Source: Heliobacteriaceae bacterium (lineage in GTDB: Bacteria > Bacillota > Desulfitobacteriia > Heliobacteriales > Heliobacteriaceae). Taken from it: 56,100 nucleotides of DNA. A program made the position numbers and the translations under genes. The DNA lies in assembly GCA_028707535.1 (NCBI GenBank), contig JAQWAU010000009.1, positions 1-56,100 on the forward strand, read 5' to 3'. This document shows positions 16,794 through 24,558 of the stretch, one piece after another (within the stretch, counting starts at the first letter, position 1; the number at the start of each line of letters is the position of its first letter). The notes under the pieces are model-generated. The model was given only the letters and a program-made list of their open reading frames with translations, was not told where the DNA came from and made no database searches.

Positions 16794-17626
16794 TCCAAGA
16801 ATTGCACCCGGACCCGGAACCGGGGGGTTACCGGAATATAGGCCTGTTTCCCCGGTTGTTCCCGGCGGAGGGGGGAAAGCCACTGGTACCAATTGATTGC
16901 CTCCTTTGCCGATATGCCGTTGGCGACTTTGCCGACATAAGTAAAGTCATTCTCATGGGGGATGCCTAAAGCCAGGGCGGTGACTTGACCGGGCTGCTTT
17001 TGGGTAAAACCGATCACCTGACAAACTATTTCCCGGTAATTTTTCACCTTGCGCCAAGCGGGATGTTTCCGGCCGGGCAGGTAAAAGCTGGACCGGTCTT
17101 TGCCAACCATTCCTTCCAAGCCGAGTTCCTGGACCGCGGCAAAAAAAGCTACCCCGTTTGCCGGGTGAGAGGTAGTCATTTGGACGAAAGGCCCGGGTAT
17201 CAGGTGGGCGGCCAGTAAGGAGAGCCGTTCCGTCAAGGGTACGTTCAGCAGGGAGCGATCATCCAGGGTCAATAAATCGAAGGCCATAAAAATCACCGGC
17301 CGGGACCGGCGGCCATGGTTAATTGTCAGCGTTGTTTGGGCCCGGTCCCGCCGGAGGACCAGCGGAAATGACGGTTTGCCCTGTTCGTCTAAAACAATCA
17401 GCTCGCCATCTAAGGTTCCGGTATGGCCGGGCACGAGAATTGCCGGTTCCGCGATCTCCGGGTACTGCCGGGTAATCTCCCGTCCCCGGCGGTTATAAAG
17501 CCGGCTGTTCGGGCCGGTGGTGTACACAAGGGAGCGGATGCCGTCCCATTTCACCTGAAATAAGAATTCCGGGTCATCAAACGGGTTGGCTACCAACTCG
17601 GGTTCCATCGGCAACAAAAAAGTCAT
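16712..17626 (-). CDS. ATP-dependent DNA ligase (LigD ligase domain, stand-alone)
   Basis: Joins DNA ends in non-homologous end joining. Nucleotidyltransferase motifs: FQVKWDGIRS with the adenylated Lys26 (motif I), GTLDGELIVLDE (III), LGLEGMVGKDRSS (IV) and HPAWRKVKN (V). The OB domain follows (GFTQKQPGQVTAL, RVRVQFLEWTPEMRLRHP). 304 residues equals one ligase domain, so this is a split LigD. The ATG overlaps the ku stop (ATGA). The 3' end overlaps the polymerase gene by 82 bases. B. subtilis LigD instead fuses ligase and polymerase in one protein. Confidence 0.93.
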   Translation of the reverse strand: MTFLLPMEPELVANPFDDPEFLFQVKWDGIRSLVYTTGPNSRLYNRRGREITRQYPEIAEPAILVPGHTGTLDGELIVLDEQGKPSFPLVLRRDRAQTTLTINHGRRSRPVIFMAFDLLTLDDRSLLNVPLTERLSLLAAHLIPGPFVQMTTSHPANGVAFFAAVQELGLEGMVGKDRSSFYLPGRKHPAWRKVKNYREIVCQVIGFTQKQPGQVTALALGIPHENDFTYVGKVANGISAKEAINWYQWLSPLRREQPGKQAYIPVTPRFRVRVQFLEWTPEMRLRHPVLITPSGSPSARKNSN

Positions 17627-18432
17627 GAGGTTTTACGCCGTGTTTTTCGCGGGGTTTTTTGTTTTTTGGCCATTTGAATGCTGGCTTGAAGGGCAGCCAA
17701 TAGATCGGTGACCTGGCCGGCGGCGACCGGCGGCGCCACCGGGACCGGGGCTTCGCCGGCCGTTTTGGCGGCCAGCAGTTCCTGCAGGTTTGCCTGATAG
17801 GTGTTTTGCAGTTCTTCCGGTTTAAAGGGAGCGGTTAAGCTTTCGACCAGCTGTACGGCCATGGCTTTTTCCTGGCCGGACAAGGGATTGCCGGGACTAA
17901 TGTCCCCGATGGCGGTCAGGGGGCGGATCTCTTGCGGATACAGCATAGTATGCAAGGCGAGGCCGTCACCGAAGACCCGCAAGGCAGCCAGGTTTTCCCG
18001 GGTACGTAATACTATCCGGGCCAGAGCCAGCCGGCCGGTTTCGGCGAGGGCGGTGCGGAGCAGGCCAAAGGCCTTGTTGCCTTGGCGGTCGGGGGCCAGA
18101 TAATAGGTTTTGACAAAGTAAACAGGGTCGATTTCCGTCAGGTGGACAAAAGACCGGATGGTAATCGTCTGATCCTTCTCCGGGCTTAAAGCGGCCAGTT
18201 CTTCGGGACTGATGGTGATATAGCGGCCTTTTTCGACTTCAAACCCTTTGATAATTTCCGCCGGGGCAACTTCCCGTTGACAGTGCGGACAATTTTTTAG
18301 GTACCGGATTGGGGAGAGGCACTCCTTGTGCAACAGGTGAAAGCGGATATCCGCGTCTTCGGTGGCGGCGTAAAGCTTTACCGGGATATGCACCAGGCCG
18401 AAACTGACGGCGCCTTTCCAGATGGTTTTCAC
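17623..18432 (-). CDS. ku: Ku DNA end-binding protein
   Basis: Homodimeric ring protein that binds double-strand breaks and recruits the ligase. The Ku core begins KTIWKGAVSFGLVHIPVKLY, with DIRFHLLHKEC, CPHCQREV, the GFEVEKGRYITISPEEL segment and YYLAPD following. A basic tail (KKQKTPRKTRRKTS) ends the 269-residue protein, as in DNA-binding bacterial Ku extensions. The GTG at 18432 is chosen because GGAGG lies seven bases upstream; the frame itself opens further back. First gene of the NHEJ operon, overlapping the ligase start. In Bacillus the equivalent genes act in spores, which would suit this organism. Confidence 0.95.
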   Translation of the reverse strand: MKTIWKGAVSFGLVHIPVKLYAATEDADIRFHLLHKECLSPIRYLKNCPHCQREVAPAEIIKGFEVEKGRYITISPEELAALSPEKDQTITIRSFVHLTEIDPVYFVKTYYLAPDRQGNKAFGLLRTALAETGRLALARIVLRTRENLAALRVFGDGLALHTMLYPQEIRPLTAIGDISPGNPLSGQEKAMAVQLVESLTAPFKPEELQNTYQANLQELLAAKTAGEAPVPVAPPVAAGQVTDLLAALQASIQMAKKQKTPRKTRRKTS

Positions 18433-18625
18433 ATTGTCGCCTCCTGCCCGGTTTTCTCTGGTTGGTTTAGCTTTTCCCAAAGCCAGGCGGGCAATTAATC
18501 GACCGGAAACCGCTAAATGGTACCCGGGTCCTACGATTCAGGGCAGGATTTTTGCTAATTATGACGAAAGTCCTTAGTATTGGGGTTATGGAATCGGTGC
18601 CTGGTAAACGGGGAGGTGTGTGAAC

Positions 18626-20602
18626 TTGTCTCAGAGCAGGAAAAACCCTGAATACCTGCTGCGGGCAGTGGCGGCAGCCGCCAATTGTTTAATCGCCGGG
18701 GACAACTTCCCGGTTGCCGTCAATGAGGCCCTGGCTATACTCGGCCGGGCAGTCGGGGCAGACCGGGTCTGGGTGTTTGAATTTCACCAACCGGCCGGGA
18801 CCGGGGAACCGGTGATTAGCCACCGTTATGAATGGGCCCGGGAAAGGATCAAGCCTCTCGGCGATAATCCCGGTTTACAGGCGATTTCCCGCAAAAACCC
18901 GGGCTTTCAACGTTGGTATGAGTGTTTAGTGACGAGATCGACATTAAGCGGGCCGGTTAAAGATTTTCCGGCGGAGGAGCAAGCTTTTTTGCGGCTGTTG
19001 GGGGTTGTATCGGTTTTGAACTGCCCGATTTTTGTCCGGGAAAAACTTTGGGGTGTTATCGGGTTTGATGATTGTGCCACGGAACGCCGGTGGGCCGCCA
19101 ACGAGGAGTCGATTCTAACGTTGGCCGCTGTTTCCATCGGGGGGGCGATCATGCGGCAACAGAAGGATATCGCTTTGGGGCAAGCAAAAGAAAACTTGGA
19201 AAATGTTGTCCGGGAACGGACGTCTACCCTGCAGGCCGTCTTAAACGCGCTGCCCGATCTTTTAGTCAGGGTGGATCAGGAAGGGACCATTCTCGAGTGC
19301 CGGGCGGGCAGGGAAATGGAGCTGATTTACCCGCCGGCTGAACTGCCGGGCAAGAGTATTTTTGATACTTTGCCGGGGGATGTCGCCCGGCTGGTTGCGG
19401 AACACCTGGAAAGGGCCTTAAAAGGTGAGCCGGCGCAAGTCTTTGAGTATTCGCTTAACGTAAAAGACCGGTTGCGTTACGAGGAGACCCGTATGGTGGC
19501 CTACGGGGAAAAGGAAGTGCTGGTGATTGTCCGGGATATCACCGAACGCAAGCAGGCGGAAGAAAGGCTTAGGTTTTTGTGTTTGCACGATTGTTTGACC
19601 CAGGTGTCCAACCGGACTTACTTCGAGGCTGAGATGCGCCGGCTGGAAAGCGGGCGGTTTAATCCGGTAGGCTTGATTGTTTGCGATGTGGACGGCCTGA
19701 AACTGGTTAACGACACCTTCGGGCATAATGCCGGGGATAAGCTGTTGGTTGCCGCCGCCCAGGTGCTTAAAAGTTGTTTCCGGGAAAGTGATCTTGTTTG
19801 CCGGATTGGGGGGGACGAGTTTGCGGTTTTACTGCCCCATTGTTCCCAGCCGGTTTTAGAGCGGATCACCGGCCGGATCCGGCGGGCGATTGACACGTAC
19901 AACCAGGTGGAACCGGGGCGGTTTTTAAGCATGTCCCTCGGTTATGCGGTGCGTAATGACGGCTCTGTCCGGATGAGGGACCTTTTCCGGGAAGCCGACA
20001 ATAATCTGTACCGGGAAAAGCTTAACCAGAGTGAAATCACCCGGGGTGCGTTTATCGCTGTTTTAAAAAAGGCTTTGGATGCCAGAGACTTTATCAGTGA
20101 AGGCCATGCCCGGCGGCTGAAAGAAATGGCCCGGGCTTTAGCCCAGGCGCTCGACCTGTCGGAACGGTGTCTCAATGACCTCTGTTTATTGGCTTGGTAT
20201 CATGATATCGGCAAAGTAGGGGTTGCCAACGAAATTCTTTTTAAACCAGGGCCGTTGACTCCCGGGGAGAAACAGGAGGTCAGAGGACATTGTGAAATTG
20301 GCCACCGGATTGCCAAATCGGCGCCGGATTTACTCCTGATTGCCGACCTGATCCTCAAACACCACGAGTGGTGGAACGGAGCGGGATATCCCTTGGGCTT
20401 GAAAGGCGAAGAAATTCCCTTACAATGCCGGATTTTGGCGATTATTGACGCTTTTGACGTGATGACGACCGACCGTCCCTTCCGCAAAGCATTGACGCCG
20501 GCGGAAGCGTTTGAAGCCTTGCGCCGGGGCGCCGGCACCCAGTTCGATCCTAAACTGGTGAACCTGTTTATTAAGGTATGGCGTTGGCGGTGCGTAGGAT
20601 GA
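18626..20602 (+). CDS. GAF-PAS-GGDEF-HD-GYP cyclic-di-GMP enzyme
   Basis: Soluble sensor enzyme of about 658 residues. Order: a GAF-like domain (about 5-185), a PAS domain (about 200-310), a GGDEF domain with an intact CRIGGDEFAVLLP (395-399) and a product-inhibition site RESD (386-389) exactly five residues upstream, then an HD-GYP domain with WYHDIGKVG (His526-Asp527), ILKHHEWWNGAGYP (587-589) and DAFDVMTTDRPF. Both synthesis and breakdown of cyclic-di-GMP are therefore possible. No membrane segment. TTG 18626 lies nine bases after GGGAGG; GTG 18620 is also in frame. The 3' end overlaps the convergent glycosyltransferase gene by 32 bases. Divergent from ku. Confidence 0.93.
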   Translation: MSQSRKNPEYLLRAVAAAANCLIAGDNFPVAVNEALAILGRAVGADRVWVFEFHQPAGTGEPVISHRYEWARERIKPLGDNPGLQAISRKNPGFQRWYECLVTRSTLSGPVKDFPAEEQAFLRLLGVVSVLNCPIFVREKLWGVIGFDDCATERRWAANEESILTLAAVSIGGAIMRQQKDIALGQAKENLENVVRERTSTLQAVLNALPDLLVRVDQEGTILECRAGREMELIYPPAELPGKSIFDTLPGDVARLVAEHLERALKGEPAQVFEYSLNVKDRLRYEETRMVAYGEKEVLVIVRDITERKQAEERLRFLCLHDCLTQVSNRTYFEAEMRRLESGRFNPVGLIVCDVDGLKLVNDTFGHNAGDKLLVAAAQVLKSCFRESDLVCRIGGDEFAVLLPHCSQPVLERITGRIRRAIDTYNQVEPGRFLSMSLGYAVRNDGSVRMRDLFREADNNLYREKLNQSEITRGAFIAVLKKALDARDFISEGHARRLKEMARALAQALDLSERCLNDLCLLAWYHDIGKVGVANEILFKPGPLTPGEKQEVRGHCEIGHRIAKSAPDLLLIADLILKHHEWWNGAGYPLGLKGEEIPLQCRILAIIDAFDVMTTDRPFRKALTPAEAFEALRRGAGTQFDPKLVNLFIKVWRWRCVG

Positions 20603-21371
20603 ATTCTTCCAGGATGTCCCGCCGGCGCGAACTGTCATACCCGATAAAGGTTTTCTTTTTGGTGGTGCGGGAACGGGGCAGGCCCCGGTAAACGTGGATG
20701 GCTTCAAGGCAGTCGCCGATGATCGTGTGGGCGATTTGCCGGGCATGTTCCCCGTCGCGGGTTTTTGAGCCGAGACGCCGGTGCGGGATCGCGGCGGCGA
20801 CCTTAATGTTAAGGCCGGCTTGCCGGGCCAGGGCCAGCATCACCGGCGGCACACACAGTTCCTGCACCGGCACGGCGGCCAACAGGCCGGCAGAAACGGC
20901 ATGGGGCCCGTGGGAAGGGGAAGCGAGTCCTAAAGCGGAAAAAAGGCCGAGTTCCCGGTTAAGCCTTCCCCGGTATTTCAGCACTTCGTTGGCCAAGCTC
21001 TCCCGGTTGGTGATATAGGGGTAACAATTGGTGAGCGCCAGATCAACACCTTGGTCCACGGTGGCCATCAGTTGTTCCAGTGTCGGGCCGATATCCCCGG
21101 TCATGTCACCATCGACAAAGACAACCCCGGTGGCCGCGATATTTTGCGCGTACAAGGCGCCAACCGCCCGGGGAACATCAATCCCCAGTGATTCGGAAAA
21201 ATACAGGATATGCACCTGGTTTAACCGGGCGTCCAGAGCATCATTAAGGGTTTCATCCGTCGACCCGTTGATCACGGGGATGATCAGATCGAACGGCAAA
21301 CGGCTTAAGGTTTGCAGAACACGTCTGATGCGTCCCTGTTCGTTTTTGGCCGGTACTACCGCAACCCACAC
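20571..21371 (-). CDS. Family 2 glycosyltransferase-like protein
   Basis: GT-A-fold nucleotide-sugar transferase. It begins VWVAVVPAKNEQGRIRRVL, then VINGSTDETL, and VVFVDGDMTGDIGPTL carries the DxD-type metal site. The C-terminal half is helical with HGPHAVSAGLLAAVP. It lacks membrane helices. The GTG at 21371 follows AAAGGAGG by seven bases, giving 266 residues; the frame also extends to 21404. It lies divergent from yabG and converges on the GGDEF gene. The acceptor is unknown; neighbourhood with yabG raises the possibility of a spore-surface role, which is inference. Confidence 0.8.
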   Translation of the reverse strand: MWVAVVPAKNEQGRIRRVLQTLSRLPFDLIIPVINGSTDETLNDALDARLNQVHILYFSESLGIDVPRAVGALYAQNIAATGVVFVDGDMTGDIGPTLEQLMATVDQGVDLALTNCYPYITNRESLANEVLKYRGRLNRELGLFSALGLASPSHGPHAVSAGLLAAVPVQELCVPPVMLALARQAGLNIKVAAAIPHRRLGSKTRDGEHARQIAHTIIGDCLEAIHVYRGLPRSRTTKKKTFIGYDSSRRRDILEEFILRTANAIP

Positions 21372-21452
21372 CGCGTTGCCTCCTTTGGTTCCCTTATAAA
21401 GCATTGTATGGGAATCACCGGGGGATGGTACGCGGTTTGTTTATGTCCGGGA

Positions 21453-21480
21453 ACGGATGGCCGGCGAGCAGCATAAAATT
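21453..21480 (+). promoter_or_regulatory. Possible sigma-K promoter of yabG
   Basis: AC at 21453-21454, a 17-base spacer and CATAAAATT at 21472. The sigma-K consensus is AC-N16/17-CATAnnnTA, so one position differs. B. subtilis yabG is under sigma-K. Confidence 0.4.
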
Positions 21481-21520
21481 TAATATAGCCGAGTGTTTGC
21501 TGTTTCCGGGAGGTGGGGAA

Positions 21521-22390
21521 ATGGACAAAATCCGCGTTGGGGATATTGTCAGCCGGACATCGTATGGTAACGACATCTATTTCCGGGTAATTAAAATCCG
21601 GCAAGGGGCCACAGGGCCGGAGGCGGTTTTGCAGGGGCTGGATATGCGTTTGGAAGCGGATGCTCCCCTCCAAGACCTTGAGGTTTTACCGGTAACGGAA
21701 GTGTTCCGGTACAAACAGCGCCTGTTTTTGACCCGCCACCACCTTATTTCCCGGATTATCAGTGAACACCATAAAACCGGCTTGTTGCGGAATGCCGGGC
21801 AAAAGACCGATACTCGCCACAAGTTGGAATACATGATTCCCGGGGCGGTATTGCATATTGACGGCAATGCGGAATACCTGGAGTTGTGTTTGAATACTTA
21901 CAAACAATTGGGGCTTAAGGCCTGGGGGTTTCACCATCCGGAAACTGATTTTCCCCGGGTGATCGGTGGCTATCTGGAGGCGTTTAACCCCGATATTCTG
22001 GTCATTACCGGACATGACAGCTTTTTCAAGGGCAAGGTTGATTTCCACGCCCTGGAGTCCTACCGGCATTCGCATTTATTTATCGAAGCGGTCCGGGTTG
22101 CGCGCAAGGTGATGCCGGGCCGGGATGACCTGGTGATCTTTGCCGGGGCTTGCCAGTCGAACTACGAAGCGCTCCTGACCGCCGGGGCCAATTTTGCCTC
22201 CTCCCCGCACCGGATCATGATCCATGCCCTGGATCCGGTTTTTATCGCCGAAAGAATTGCTTATACCCCGGTTAACGAATATATCGAGCTAAAAGACCTG
22301 ATCGACAGCACGATCACCGGGGGTGACGGGATTGGCGGTATTGCCACCCGGGGCCGCCTGCGCTGGGGGTATCCCCGGAGTCCTTATTAA
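21521..22390 (+). CDS. yabG: Sporulation-specific protease YabG
   Basis: Mother-cell cysteine protease that trims spore coat proteins in B. subtilis. The protein opens DKIRVGDIVSRTSYGNDIYF, contains PGAVLHIDGNAEYLELC, then DILVITGHDSFFKGK, VIFAGACQSNYEALLTAGANF and SSPHRIMIHALDPVF, the most conserved blocks of the family. Cys and His residues in these blocks are candidates for the active site. ATG 21521 follows GGGAGGTGGGG and gives 289 residues, the usual length. In Bacillus yabG lies between ksgA and veg; here the NHEJ and c-di-GMP genes have been placed in between. Confidence 0.94.
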   Translation: MDKIRVGDIVSRTSYGNDIYFRVIKIRQGATGPEAVLQGLDMRLEADAPLQDLEVLPVTEVFRYKQRLFLTRHHLISRIISEHHKTGLLRNAGQKTDTRHKLEYMIPGAVLHIDGNAEYLELCLNTYKQLGLKAWGFHHPETDFPRVIGGYLEAFNPDILVITGHDSFFKGKVDFHALESYRHSHLFIEAVRVARKVMPGRDDLVIFAGACQSNYEALLTAGANFASSPHRIMIHALDPVFIAERIAYTPVNEYIELKDLIDSTITGGDGIGGIATRGRLRWGYPRSPY

Positions 22391-22405
22391 ACACCGGAAA
22401 AAAGG

Positions 22406-22450
22406 CGCCCTCCCTTGATCCCTTGGGGATCCGGGGGAGGGCGTTTGTTT
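22406..22450. terminator. Bidirectional terminator between yabG and L,D-transpeptidase
   Basis: Perfect nine-base stem (22406-22414 with 22435-22443) with further internal pairing and T-rich sequence after it; the opposite side is A-rich. It serves two convergent genes. Confidence 0.8.
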
Positions 22451-22801
22451 TCATGATACAATATATACGGTGGTGCCGATTGATATAATTGGGAACAAGG
22501 TTTCGACGTCCCTGTTGTGCATCCGGACACAGCCGTTGCTGACCTGGCGGCCGATACCGGCGGGGAAATTGGTGCCGTGGATGCCGTACGGGCCGTTTGG
22601 GGCGTCAAACCCGAGCCAGCGGCTACCTAAAACCCCTTTGCCGTCAAGGATGTACTTGGTAATGATTTCAAAATTGCCGGTCGGGGTGGGGGTCTGGGGC
22701 TTGCCGGTGCCGACCGGAAATGAATAACGGACCTGGCTGTGTTGAAACAGTTCCAGGCGAAAAAGGGGTAAGGTTAGTTTAATGAAGGTACCGGCTGGCA
22801 T
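22451..22801 (-). CDS. Mini L,D-transpeptidase (YkuD domain), copy 1
   Basis: YkuD-fold enzyme expected to make 3-3 peptide cross-links or attach proteins to peptidoglycan. The conserved block is complete: PTPTGNF, GFDAPNGPYGIHGTN with the catalytic His, and QVSNGCVRMHNRDVE with the nucleophile Cys. At 116 residues it is only the catalytic domain, with no signal peptide, membrane anchor or LysM domain, although the substrate is outside the cytoplasm. The ATG at 22801 follows AAGGAGG. A second such gene lies at 34104. In a sporulating cell, cytoplasmic synthesis could still reach the cortex, which is inference. Confidence 0.9.
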   Translation of the reverse strand: MPAGTFIKLTLPLFRLELFQHSQVRYSFPVGTGKPQTPTPTGNFEIITKYILDGKGVLGSRWLGFDAPNGPYGIHGTNFPAGIGRQVSNGCVRMHNRDVETLFPIISIGTTVYIVS

Positions 22802-22846
22802 AGTGATCCTCCTTGAGGCGTCCTTGTTTAGAAAAGTTGGGATAAA

Positions 22847-22877
22847 TTGCAATCATTCCCAGGATAGTGGCTATAAT
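22847..22877 (+). promoter_or_regulatory. Sigma-A-type promoter of ispE
   Basis: TTGCAA (22847-22852), 19-base spacer, TATAAT (22872-22877). The -10 is perfect and the spacer slightly long. It sits in the divergent gap between ldt copy 1 and ispE. Confidence 0.55.
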
Positions 22878-22906
22878 AAAAGCAGTGAAAATTTTCCGGC
22901 CGGGAG

Positions 22907-23938
22907 GTGGCGGTAATCCGGGAAGTCAGAGTAAAAGCGCCGGCGAAAATTAACCTGAGTATTGATGTTCTGGGGCGGCGGCCGGATGGTTATCACCAAG
23001 TGGCAATGGTGATGCAGACGATTGATCTGTTTGACCAGGTGACGGTCTCTCCCGGTGGTCCGGATCGTCCGGTGGTCTTGTGTGGCGGCTGCCCGGAGGC
23101 CTTGCCTGATGCCGCCAATTTGGTGTACAAAACGGCAGTATTGGTCCGGGAGAAAGCCGGGTTGACAACAGGGGTAGCGATTAATCTGGAAAAAAGGATT
23201 CCGGTGGCGGCCGGTTTGGCGGGGGGCAGTTCCGACGCGGCGGCGACGATGAAGGCGATGAATCAACTGTTCAGCCTTGGCTGGTCTCCCGAAAAGATGG
23301 CGGCATTTTTGGCCCGGCTGGGTTCGGATATCCCTTTTTTAGTGTGGGGAGGAACCGCTCTGGCCACCGGCCGGGGAGAACTAATACATAGACTGCCGCC
23401 GGCGCCGGAATTTTGGGTGGTCTTAATCAAACCACCGTTTGGGGTAGCCACACCCCGGGTTTACCAGGCCTTAGGGGCAAATCCTTTGCCTGACCCGCCG
23501 CCCTGGCCGGGGGAAATGACCCCGGAAACAGTGCCGGCGGGGACCTTTACCGCCAAAGTTATCGCCGCATTGCGCCAGGGGTCTTATCCGGCATTGCTAA
23601 CGGCTTTAGGGAACGATTTAGAGCCGGTAACCTTAAAATGGCACCCGGAATTGACAGGGCTGAAACAGCGCCTGGTTAACCTGGGATGTGACCGGGCGTT
23701 GATGGCCGGCAGTGGGCCGACTTTGATCGGATTGGTGGCGGCGGAAGACCGGGCGAGGGACATTGCCGCTCAAATGGCGGCGGAAACCGGCCACCTTGCT
23801 TACCGGGTAATGGTGGCCCGGTCTAGGATAAATTCAGCAAAGGGGGATGCTTATGGAACGGCGGCTTGTTCCGGTGAAGCTGGACACTCAGCGCCCTTTA
23901 CGGGATATTGTATTCGAAAACCTGCGGGAAGCGATTAA
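22907..23938 (+). CDS. ispE: 4-diphosphocytidyl-2-C-methyl-D-erythritol kinase
   Basis: GHMP kinase of the MEP isoprenoid pathway. KAPAKINLSIDVLGRRPDGYH at the start, PVAAGLAGGSSDAAATM (the ATP loop) and MAGSGPTLIGLV near the end are diagnostic. The GTG at 22907 overlaps the GGGAGG ribosome site, so the start is uncertain. The frame is 343 residues, about 45-55 longer than usual: family similarity ends near VARSRI, after which a non-conserved tail continues 86 bases into the gntR gene. TAG and TAA triplets occur in the other two frames just there, so the normal stop may have been lost by a small insertion or deletion. Confidence 0.9.
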   Translation: MAVIREVRVKAPAKINLSIDVLGRRPDGYHQVAMVMQTIDLFDQVTVSPGGPDRPVVLCGGCPEALPDAANLVYKTAVLVREKAGLTTGVAINLEKRIPVAAGLAGGSSDAAATMKAMNQLFSLGWSPEKMAAFLARLGSDIPFLVWGGTALATGRGELIHRLPPAPEFWVVLIKPPFGVATPRVYQALGANPLPDPPPWPGEMTPETVPAGTFTAKVIAALRQGSYPALLTALGNDLEPVTLKWHPELTGLKQRLVNLGCDRALMAGSGPTLIGLVAAEDRARDIAAQMAAETGHLAYRVMVARSRINSAKGDAYGTAACSGEAGHSAPFTGYCIRKPAGSD

Positions 23939-24551
23939 GACCGGGGTGTTAAAGCCTGGGGAAAGGCTGATGGAAATCCAGCTGGCCGAAGAATTAGGGG
24001 TGAGCCGGACACCGGTCCGGGAAGCGATCCGCAAACTGGAGCAGGAAGAATTTATTGTGATGGTACCACGCAAAGGGGCTTATGTAGCCAGCGTTTCCGT
24101 CAAGGATATTACCGATGTATTTGAGGTCCGGGCAGCCCTGGAAGCATTAGCGGCCGGTCTGGCGGCCCAGCGGGTTACCGATGCGGAGTTGGATACGATG
24201 GAGCGTTTGCTGGTACGGCATTCATCTTCGACTGAGGATGAGAACCTGGGCAGCATGGTTGTCGGGGACATTGATTTTCACGACCTGGTCTACCGGGCCA
24301 GCCGCAACCGGCGTTTAATGACGATTATCAACAACCTGCGGGAACAGTTACAGCGGTTTCGGACCACCTCTCTCGGTCATCCGGGACGGATGAAAGAAGC
24401 GTTGGACGAACACCGGAAAATGGTGGAGGCAATCTCGGACCGTAATGTTGAACTGGCCCAAACTTTGGCTTGGGAGCACATTGAGAATGCCGAGGACCGG
24501 TTGCTGGAAGCAATGGGTGTAGTCAAGAAAAGCCGGCAAGACGGAGGTTGA
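23853..24551 (+). CDS. GntR-family regulator (FadR-type, FCD domain)
   Basis: Transcription factor. The N-terminal winged helix is clear: LREAIKTGVLKPGERLMEIQ, then ELGVSRTPVREAIRKLEQEE and GAYVAS. The helical FCD effector domain follows (FEVRAALEALAAGLAA, DIDFHDLVYRASRNRRL, DEHRKMVEAI), with Asp and His residues placed to bind metal or an organic acid. ATG 23853 is favoured over ATG 23847 by the AAAGGGGG spacing; 232 residues. It overlaps the ispE tail by 86 bases. In Bacillus the place after ispE is taken by purR, while a GntR gene here is common in Clostridia as I recall. The effector is unknown. Confidence 0.9.
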   Translation: MERRLVPVKLDTQRPLRDIVFENLREAIKTGVLKPGERLMEIQLAEELGVSRTPVREAIRKLEQEEFIVMVPRKGAYVASVSVKDITDVFEVRAALEALAAGLAAQRVTDAELDTMERLLVRHSSSTEDENLGSMVVGDIDFHDLVYRASRNRRLMTIINNLREQLQRFRTTSLGHPGRMKEALDEHRKMVEAISDRNVELAQTLAWEHIENAEDRLLEAMGVVKKSRQDGG

Positions 24552-24558
24552 GCAAGTT

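Noticed and set aside
16793-16892. Upstream extension of the LigD polymerase gene
   Set aside because: It is antisense-like Pro/Gly-rich sequence that shares DNA with the ligase OB domain in another frame.
18433-18560. Sigma-G promoter for ku on the minus strand (TGAATC...CATTTAG)
   Set aside because: The spacer is about 15 bases where 17-18 is expected, so the match is not convincing despite forespore use of ku in Bacillus.
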